Shown here: positions 56,698 through 64,000 of the stretch, one piece after another
How the letters are laid out: the number at the start of each line of letters is the position of its first letter
Numbering within the stretch: position 1 is the first letter of the stretch
Assembly (NCBI GenBank): GCA_949316235.1
Contig: OX438747.1
Coordinates: 25,734,618-25,798,617, forward strand
Source: Oegoconia quadripuncta
Taxonomy: Eukaryota; Arthropoda; Insecta; Lepidoptera; Autostichidae
Length of the DNA stretch: 64,000 bases
Direction: 5' to 3'
Position numbers and translations under genes: made by a program
Notes under the pieces: generated by a model
Seen by the model: the letters and a program-made list of their open reading frames with translations, nothing else
What the model was told of the DNA's origin: nothing
The model's database searches: none

Positions 56698-57040
56698 CAG
56701 TAGTTCTGTTGGACAGTTCTGTTAGCCGAACTAATGGGAATTTTTGTCTCTCTCGTTCTGTAAATAACTTGAACTTTTTTTTGACCCAACTAATGGGATT
56801 TTTTTGTCCCACTAGTTCTAGTGAATAACATGTCAGCCTAACACGAAGGGTATGGCGGAAGCGAGCCGGGCGAGAGAACCTAACCTATCCATGTCGGGGT
56901 GCCAAAATCTCCCGTGCTCGCTTCGCTCGCACTCGACAGAACTACTGGGAATCCCTAGTACCATTTGTTCTGTTGATAGAACTAGTGAGACAAAAATTCC
57001 CATTAGTTCGGCCAACAGAACTGTCCAACAGAACTACTGG
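56698..57040. mobile_element. MITE with about 55-bp inverted ends
   Basis: Ends CCAGTAGTTCTGTTGGACAG and CTGTCCAACAGAACTACTGG; pairing goes on through AACTAATGGGAATTTTTGTCTC. The middle holds GGCGGAAGCGAGCCGGGCGAG and CGCTTCGCTCGCACTCG. It is 343 bp and non-coding, upstream of the lectin start codon in the presumed 5' UTR intron. Confidence 0.75.
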
Positions 57041-57649
57041 GAACATAAGTGTTAATGGGTGGATTTTGTTAGCGTAGATACGTCTTACAAGTCTACTACA
57101 ATAATGCATGTAAGTAAGCCTCAACAAAAGTACGGTTTGGTTGACAATATTATTGGAAACTCCTCGTTATTCGTCACTGCCGTGTGTTTATTATGATTCT
57201 GTTAAAACATTTTATATCTCACAGAAGAACTTGATTGACTCAGTGAACTCAATTTCAAACCCTACCGTTGGCACGAGGGTTGTTACCACGTTGCCCATAG
57301 TTGTTTCAAACGTTTCAGATTAGGTAAGAACAAAGTGAGTAGATTTGAACACCCCAATATTTTTATCAATCTAGGATTAACAATATATGTCATGTTAGCT
57401 ACCTAGCGAGAAATTACTTACTACAAGGATGCCTTTAAATTAATCTTGAAATAGAAATAAACACAGAAAAGAAAGCGGTTTAGATTACTATAGATATCTG
57501 TTCCTGTAGTAGCCTACTATAGGTATTCTGTCTATTGATAGATCTGTAGATAAACTGCTAATTCTTATAGGTACGTAACTTTTCATCTATTACCCAGGTT
57601 GTACTTGTTGTATACCTAACAATTTGAAAGTATCAATCAAATCACTTAC

Positions 57650-57720
57650 CTTATAATGTAATCCAATAATCGAATATCTGCGAAGTGCAATGACGTACGG
57701 CAACACAACAGTCACTTTTA
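57650..57720 (-). other. Candidate 5' UTR exon and promoter of the lectin gene
   Basis: On the minus strand ATTATAAG precedes GTAAGTGATT (donor, 57649-57643). The upstream 60-70 nt are GC-richer and CG-rich DNA follows to 57780. An upstream exon is required because the start codon sits directly behind an acceptor. This is the nearest good donor that I see. The 5' boundary is not known. Confidence 0.4.
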
Positions 57721-57988
57721 CCGGCTCGATGCACTTTCACGGACGGAGCGTGCGTGCGCGCAGCGTCAGGGGGCGAGCGAGTCTATGACTGATGAGGCGG
57801 CTGGGGCCAAGTGAAACATTTCATATGGAGTGGGGCTGAGTATAGTCGGTGATCTTATTCTCTGGAGGTTATTGATTTTTGACCTATTGAAACTAAAGTA
57901 ATTTAGCGATAATCAGAGCACCAAGATATGCCCAGAATTTGTTTTCTGGTTCGCGATAATAGTGCATGAAGAAATTGAATGTTCTTGC
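57721..57988. other. GC-rich region upstream of the lectin gene
   Basis: 57725-57790 is CG-rich (GGACGGAGCGTGCGTGCGCG) and lies just upstream of the candidate 5' UTR exon, so it may be the core promoter. The rest shows nothing specific. Confidence 0.4.
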
Positions 57989-58387
57989 CTAGAATTGATA
58001 GGCATTAAGAGCGCAGAGACGTCGCGGCAACAGCTTCATTTGACCGCAGCCTATAGGTTTTAGCGGGCTTGATTTCCGCAACTCGACGCAGCTTGCGTCT
58101 ATTTGGCGTGATGCGTTGCGGACACTACTCTTGCCAACCCAGAAAACTGTGTTGTGGGCACCTAATGGTGTAGAGATGTATATGTTTAGGTCCTTTGAGA
58201 AGGTTCCAGAGCCAGTGCCTGACCTAGTTTTGGATCCATCCGTGAAGATTCTCAGTTCTCTGGGGTTAAGCCCCTCCCAAGATATAACTCCACGAAGATC
58301 CTGACCGCAGCCTAATACCAACGTGTCCTCTCCCGTGGCACTGCGGGATCGTGAACAGCACAGACTAGGGATGGGCCGTAGCGTCAT
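57989..58387 (-). pseudogene. Non-LTR element RNase H fragment
   Basis: The open frame contains ELRIFTDGSKTRSGTGSGTF, the first catalytic strand of an RNase H domain (FTDGSK). It is followed by a NIYISTPLGAHNTVFWVGKS stretch like the AE-containing region of R1/I-type elements, though the glutamate helix is altered. It is a fragment of a retrotransposon polyprotein. Confidence 0.65.
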
Positions 58388-58529
58388 TCGTCAGCACCCA
58401 AAAAATCGGGAATGGCTATCCGCCTGCCCAGTTTGTCGATTCCCTAATTAGAGCAAATCCTCCCGTAGAGCAAGAAAATCGTTACTCGTTAGAAACCTTC
58501 AGCCAGCAGTGAACTTATATATAAATAAA

Positions 58530-58815
58530 TATTTCGGAGACTTACACCAATCATCTAGTCCCAAGCTTGTACTATGGATACTAGACTTCGACTCGCTAAG
58601 AAGAAAATTAGATAAGGGATAAACATACATAAATATTTATAAACATCCATGACTCGAGAATAAATCAAATCGCTTTATTGTTTAAATAAGGAAGATACAT
58701 TTAAATTTCTAGAAACTATAAATGTTCGTGTTCATCACACATCGCGGGATTCGAACCCACAACCATTGGTTTCGCTGAAAGGCTCCTATCCACTACACCA
58801 ATGGGTCGTCAATAT
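58530..58815 (-). mobile_element. SINE family A interrupted by about 60 bp
   Basis: ACTTACACCAATCATCTAGT, CATGACTCGAGAATAAA, then an inserted non-LTR tail (TCAAATCGCTTTATTGTTTA), then TGTTCGTGTTCATCACACA and the box B complement CGGGATTCGAACCCACA. An additional insertion of CTTCGACTCGCTAAGAAGAA interrupts CTAGATAAGGG. Confidence 0.7.
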
Positions 58816-59079
58816 GTTTTTACATTACTCATACTCGGAAAGTAGGTGTGACATTGCCTAAGGAGCGGGTTGAAAGTAATACTTTTCAGCCCTAGGGAGA
58901 ATCGTTTTCAATTGACAGCTGTCAAATAAAAGAAAAACTAGTTTTATTTTCAGATATCTATTGAACATGTTCCAACTTTCTCTCCAGCCACTCAATTACC
59001 GCGCGATGTAAAATTGGAATAACATAAAGTTAAGCATTAAATTAAACAACATATTTTTAATGACTTTTTATAATTTATA

Positions 59080-59554
59080 GTTTTTTTATGGGGTTAAATG
59101 TAAAAATTTAGTTTACAAGAACCAGTATGAAAGTGTCCACGAGCTGCAAGCACAATTTAGACGTATTATTCTAAATATCTACGACAACATGATCAAAAAA
59201 TCGACAGAGAGCGAAATAATCAAAAGAGTGCGACGTTGTATTCAACAGAATGGGACTCATTTTGAGCATTTGATAAATTAAATTGATTTATTTTGAATTA
59301 AAAATGTTAAAATTCATGGTCTTCCTTTTATTTCTGACACTATATTATTTAGCAAAAGATAATCCTTATGATGAAGCCTTTCGATCGGTATGATAAAGCT
59401 ACAGGTAAAGGTTCAACCATGTAATTATTTAAAAATCTATGAATGCAGTTTAAATTGTTTTTTAATTTAAAATAATGTCTTGTTTCAGCAAAATGTTCGA
59501 TCTACAATATTCAAGGTACTTTCCCTCCATGTGGCATAGGCGTGGGACGCCCTG
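59080..59554 (+). pseudogene. Tc1/mariner-type element, 3' half
   Basis: Transposase C-terminus VYKNQYESVHELQAQF to GTHFEHLIN at about 59110-59280, then an inverted-repeat end related to 12631-12898, finishing GTGGGACGCCCTG followed by TA. The 5' half is missing or unrecognisable. Confidence 0.75.
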
Positions 59555-59859
59555 TATATGGAAATACGCAATGCGTTGAGATAACATTTATGCAGAGAAC
59601 CAGATTAAAAACCACTTTCTTTACAAGGTCGAGTCTAGCAGCCCCACCGTACGGCGCCTCGCATACTGCAGTCTATTCTAGCAGTTTCGAAATAAATACT
59701 AATACATTCCGGAACACAACACCAGACACAATAGCAGTTCTTTGTCATTACGGCTAGAGGCGTGATGTGTTGTATGTGAGATACTTATCTATTATTCATA
59801 ATGTGTTTGTAGTATGATTTACCTAATTCTAGATAATATTAGTTTATTTTTAACCCCCG

Positions 59860-60060
59860 ACTCAAAAAGGGATGTTATAAGTTTAACCTCTATTTGTGTG
59901 TGTGTGTCTGTCTGTGGCACTGTAGCTCTTAAACAGGTGAACCGATTTGGATGCGGTTTTATTTGAAAGCAGGTTTAGTTATTCTTATACGTAAAGAACA
60001 TTCCTCCAATCGATAAACTTAGTTTTTTTGTTACACAAAGTGTGCGATCCTTTTTACATG
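59860..60060 (+). repeat. Dispersed repeat with (TG)n
   Basis: CCCCCGACTCAAAAAGGGAT, a GTGTGTGTGTCTGTCTGTGGC run, and AACAGGTGAACCGATTTGGA. This phrase type is typical of 3' regions of insect non-LTR or foldback repeats. No frame. Confidence 0.4.
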
Positions 60061-60956
60061 CAACATTCTAAATAAAAGTTACCACTTGATAGGTACAGTC
60101 GACCGCACATCAGATGTAACGTCTCAACCTTCGGACCCTCCGCAACCTGTACGTAACCACCAAACCTTCTACATCGCTAATAACGTTCACACTGGTGGTT
60201 TATATACTCTGGACATCGACAATAGGAAAGCGCTACGTTTACGTACGCGCATGCGTGCGGGGAGTCTATATCGGGTTGTTGGCCAAATCAGTGCCTAATC
60301 GCCGTCACCGTCTTCAAAAATATATCAGTGCGTTCTGCAAGAGCGCATGAAGCAGCTGCGGTGCCCGGCGGCGAGACCAGGACTGCGGCATTACTAGGTA
60401 CCGTTCGCATCTCTACTATTGCTTGGTTTATAGCGTAAAGCTTATAGAGGTGGGCCGAACATGAGTTTCACCGAATACGAATATTCGGCCGAATGTTCGG
60501 TAAAACTCGGCCGAATATTCGGCATAATTGATACAAGTAGAAATTAGAAATATGATTAATTTTTAGTTGAAATCTTGTAATTTAAGCATGCAACTCTTGA
60601 TTAAAACAAAAAACTTACTTAATTTCTCACAATAAAGACCTGAATTGACATATTATTTTTAAACGACTTCAAAAAAGGAGGAGGTTCTGTATTCGGGGCG
60701 TATTTTTTTTTTTTTTTTTATGTATGTACACCGATATCTCCGAGATTTGGCGGTTGATTCACATGGTTCTTTTTGTAAATGAAAGGGGATACCGTCGAGT
60801 TGGTCCAATTGTAATTTCAGCGCAATCGGTCCAGTAGTTTTTGTGTAATCATGGTAAACATCAGAATGGCATTACATATTTAAACGATTTTTGTAGTTTT
60901 TACACAGGGAAACTAAGTAGATACAGTTTGGGTTTGTATGGAAAAAGTGTATACAA

Positions 60957-61440
60957 GGTCGGTGTGATTATCAGCAATAAATATGACAAATCGAAGATCA
61001 TCAGGTCCAGCTGGTACACCCGAACTGCCCATCTAACCTGTAGGAGCGAGAAGGTCGTCATCGCACAAAAATTATCAGGGAGATTAGCAACCACGGATAA
61101 ATACTAATAACTTTTTTAACCGACTTCAAAAAAGGAGGAGGTTCTGTATTCTTTATGTATGTACATCGATTAGTCCGAGATTTTTAAGCCGATTTACGTC
61201 GGTGTGATTATCAACAATAAATATGGCAAATCGAAGATCATCAGGTCGAGCTGGTACACCCCAAGTGCCCATCTAACCTGTAGGAGGGAAAAGGTTCGCC
61301 ATCGCACAAAAATTATCAGGGAGATTAGCAACCACGGATGAATACTAATAACTTATTTTAACCAACTTCAAAAAAGGAGGGGGTTCTGTAATCTTTATGT
61401 ATGTACATCGATTAGTCCAAGATTTTTAGGCCGGTTTTCA
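60957..61440 (+). repeat. Tandem duplication, unit about 243 bp
   Basis: GTCGGTGTGATTATCARCAA to ACGGATRAATACTAATAACT occurs at about 60958-61110 and 61199-61353. Each is followed by the CGACTTCAAAAAAGGAGG, GGTTCTGTA and TTTATGTATGTACATCGATT block. About 1.9 copies with some divergence. Confidence 0.8.
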
Positions 61441-61777
61441 TGATTATAAGGCCATGCCTGCGCTCACGCTGCTCAGCGGACTCCTCGGCAAGCCGGTCGT
61501 GTAATATAAGACCGAGTTTATGCTCGTTCTGTTCGGGAGTTTCCTGGCGAATCTTTCATAGCTACTAGACGTACTCGGCGAGCTTCGGGCGTCTCCTGGG
61601 AACGCGAAATTGCGTTCCGTGAGGCATTTTTTTCAAGCCGTACTACCGTTTCAGTTCCGGTTTCTTTTGACCGACAGTTCTTTAAACGAGCAGCACCTTT
61701 CGTAGGCCTGCCTATATTGGTCAATTAATATATTTTATTATTTTGTAATGTCTGACCAGACACTAAAAAGAATTAAA

Positions 61778-62435
61778 TAAAAAAAGATTTAAAAAAAAAC
61801 GACTTCAAAAAACCCGGAAAAAATTATTTAATTAAACTACTGCAATAATAATAACTGAAAACTATGAAATAATAAACCAGAGCAGAATGTTCTTTATAGA
61901 TAGATATACACTATTATATATAATGAGAATACAATACAATTTATATGCTATACAATAATAGTTAGGTATAATAATGAAATTAAAAATATATACAATAGGT
62001 ACTTTTTGAAGTCGGTGCCTGCGTAGCCTATAAAATACACAATCTACTGAAAGTAAACAGTAATAACTTAATTAATTGAATATTTAAATTGTATGAAAAT
62101 TCCTTTGTTAACCGACTTCAAAAAAGGAGGAGGTTCTGTATTCGGGGCGTATTTTTACTGTTTTGTTGATAGTGTTTTTTATAGGCTAGGCAGGCACCGA
62201 CTTCAAAAAGTACCTATTGTATATATTTTTAATTTCATTATTATACCTAACTATTATTGTATAGCATATAAATTGTATTGTATTCTCATTATATATAATA
62301 GTGTATATCTATCTATAAAGAACATTCTGCTCTGGTTTATTATTTCATAGTTTTCAGTTATTATTATTGCAGTAGTTTAATTAAATAATTTTTTCCGGGT
62401 TTTTTGAAGTCGTTTTTTTTTAAATCTTTTTTTAT
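61778..62435. repeat. Inverted repeat with 259-bp arms
   Basis: Arms 61778-62036 and 62177-62435 are reverse complements with about one mismatch seen (CCTGCGTAGCC against CCTGCCTAGCC). The spacer is 140 bp. Each arm has ACGACTTCAAAAAACCCGG at its outer part and GAAGTCGGTGCCTG at its inner part. A transcript would fold into a long double strand. Confidence 0.88.
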
Positions 62436-62789
62436 ATTATAAAGAATTCACCTTAGCTTAATCCCAAAACAGGTACATACATTTTTTTATTGATAACTAT
62501 CCTTTTTGTCTGCTGTTATTGGAAATAAAGCTTTTTTTGTAAATTTTATAAAGTATAATAAAGCGTTTACAAACAGACAAACAAAGCTACAGTGTCAACA
62601 AAAATATAAAGCCTCACTGTACCTCATAAAAATAACACGTTTAACATTCAACTCATATATGGCTCAAAACAATAAAAGTTTGAGTACCACATTGCCGAAC
62701 ATTCAGTGATTTAGCCGAATATTCGTCCAAATACGAATATTCGGTAAACCTGCCGAAATATTCGGACCATCCCTAATAGCTTACAGCTT

Positions 62790-63035
62790 GAACGTATCGG
62801 CGGTGCTTATTCATCACCATTCGTGCAGCACCGACCCCAGCGAGTGGACCCTTACGCTGGACGTGTGGTCGACTGTACCACCTCGCGAGTGGACGTCCTA
62901 CGCTGCGTGGTCTCCACTCGAAAACTTTAATGACCACCGGCCATTGTTCTTCGAGCTATGTGCCCTGCCTACTGCCACTTGAACTTGCTAATCCGCTGGG
63001 CTATGTCAGCGACCTTCGTCACCTACACGATAAGT
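62790..63035 (+). repeat. Dispersed repeat, GC-richer
   Basis: CACCGACCCCAGCGAGTGGA, CGAGCTATGTGCCCTGCCTA, TGCTAATCCGCTGGGCTATG. I recall this phrase as a common lepidopteran repeat but cannot name its class. It joins non-LTR debris at 63040. Confidence 0.45.
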
Positions 63036-63039
63036 CGCC

Positions 63040-63465
63040 TCCGCAAAGTCAGTGATTCATTCAAAGGGTTATGTATACGCTTTTCCAATAAGGTCCCAGT
63101 TGATATACAAAATCTTCCTCTCGATAAATTTAAAGATACTATAAAACAGAAACTAATTAACAAAGCATATTATAAAATATCAGACTATTTAGATGATAAT
63201 CATCCCTGGACATAATCAGATTGTTCACATGCCAGGCTATTTCACGATTAATAATGAAATATAAAAACCTGTTTGTAATATAAAAACCTTTATGTAAAAT
63301 CAAAGCCTGATTTTAAAAGAGCAACCCTTCCAGTTTCTTGCTTGTTCTTCTCAGGGGAAAATTGCATTTTGAACAAGCAGTAGCTTAAAAAATGTAAAAT
63401 TGACTATTTTAAGTGTACTCTCTGTACCTACAAAATAAAGCATTTTTGACTTTGACTTTGATTAA
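63040..63465 (+). pseudogene. Non-LTR 3' end fragment
   Basis: Reads VSDSFKGLCIRFSNKVPVDI then [14 protein letters not shown] and [15 protein letters not shown] before TAA at 63213-63215. The 3' UTR has CCAGTTTCTTGCTTGTTCTT and ends AATAAAGCATTTTTGACTTT. It is collinear with 7840-8007 of the larger element. Confidence 0.75.
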
Positions 63466-63639
63466 AAATATTTTCTGTTAGAATCAAAATCTAAATTGTT
63501 TGAGCTGAACATGCACCTTAAAGTGGATATGCCCTTTGAAACCCTTAAGTACTTACAAGAAAATGTTTGTTTTAAGTTTTTTTTTAAAACCATTTTAAGA
63601 CCCCTATACTACTCCCCAAAGCACTCGTGGTACCGACGC

Positions 63640-63790
63640 ATTCGCTATTCGTTTTCGATTAGCCAAGTTAAGCAGTGTCTGGCGCGGCCCGTCCTTGGAT
63701 GGGTGACCACTAGTGGCATTTTAATACGAGTGCTTCCGTGCTTCAGAGGACACGTCGTCGGTCCTGGTTGTTGCAGAAGAAAATGAGGCC
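63640..63790 (+). mobile_element. 5S rRNA-derived SINE-like element, head copy
   Basis: GATTAGCCAAGTTAAGCAGT then CGTCCTTGGATGGGTGACC (about 63658-63704) closely match the box A to box C internal promoter of 5S rRNA. ACGAGTGCTTCCGTGCTTCA follows, as in the copies at 31096-31400 and 40073-40320. It is not an intact 5S gene, since the 5' and 3' stem sequences are absent. Confidence 0.65.
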
Positions 63791-64000
63791 ATACTTGTTC
63801 TGTTTTTTTTTTGTTTTCATATAAAATACCTACTATAAGGTACCTCCATAAAGCATTGAAGTGTAATTGATTGATAACACACACTTAAACAAAACATTAT
63901 TTTAATAACAATTCTCTTACAAATAACTTAGTAGCTAATAAATTATGTACCATCAAAAAACTTTAAGAAATATTAACATAATTCACAAATATTATTCAAG
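63791..64000. other. Window end, AT-rich
   Basis: No open frame, SINE or repeat boundary seen in this short stretch. Confidence 0.4.

Larger units (their letters stand above)
60445..62775. mobile_element. hAT-like composite element
   Basis: Ends TAGAGGTGGGCCGAAC and, inverted, GTCCGAATATTTC... CCATCCCTA are imperfect inverted repeats. Both ends carry subterminal GCCGAATATTCGG palindromes. An 8-bp target duplication is present with one mismatch (AAAGCTTA at 60437-60444, ATAGCTTA at 62776-62783), as hAT elements make. No transposase is visible. The interior (2.3 kb) is filled by later ACCGACTTCAAAAAAGGAGG-type repeats and a large inverted repeat. Confidence 0.7.

Noticed and set aside
63640..63710. 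Genuine 5S rRNA gene
   Set aside because: Only the internal promoter region matches. The flanking stem sequences and a T-run terminator at the right place are missing, and the body recurs in two other copies.

Overview
The window is insect nuclear DNA, most likely from a butterfly or moth. Its genes are split into small exons with GT/AG introns, the background is AT-rich, and tRNA-derived SINEs, non-LTR fragments and MITEs of kinds common in Lepidoptera fill most of the space. That assignment comes from general knowledge of such repeats; no marker gene here names a species. I can reconstruct three host genes exon by exon, and in each the exons join into one open frame.

Layout. (1) 1-11.2 kb: intergenic, made of SINEs and non-LTR debris, including a 5'-truncated reverse transcriptase at 5.9-8.2 kb. 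(2) 11.27-15.7 kb, minus strand: ribosomal protein L35A (eL33), three coding exons. Each of the two coding introns carries a box C/D snoRNA-like sequence about 70 nt upstream of its 3' splice site. Intron 2 also holds a hAT-type element with a Tc1/mariner-type element inserted inside it. (3) 17.49-40.98 kb, plus strand: DnaJ homolog subfamily C member 3 (P58IPK), 11 coding exons and 491 residues, with a signal peptide, TPR repeats and a C-terminal J domain. A perfect ER stress response element lies 112 nt upstream of its start codon. Its introns hold a 3.76-kb LTR retrotransposon with identical 132-bp LTRs, a 62-bp minisatellite, a 30-bp minisatellite and many SINEs. (4) 41-46.3 kb: intergenic repeats. 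(5) 46.3-54.8 kb, minus strand, with a probable 5' UTR exon near 57.7 kb: a secreted protein of 392 residues with a proline-rich N-terminal half, a short coiled coil and one C-type lectin domain. (6) 57.8-64 kb: nested repeats, including a hAT-like element that contains a 259-bp-arm inverted repeat, and a 5S rRNA-derived SINE-like sequence.

The three genes do not form a pathway. RpL35A works in the ribosome and probably hosts snoRNAs for rRNA modification, DNAJC3 is an ER-lumen co-chaperone of the unfolded protein response, and the lectin is a secreted protein. RpL35A and DNAJC3 diverge from a shared region of about 1.5 kb, while DNAJC3 and the lectin gene converge. Exon coordinates were worked out by eye from splice signals and frame continuity. 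Dispersed-repeat boundaries are approximate unless target-site duplications are given.
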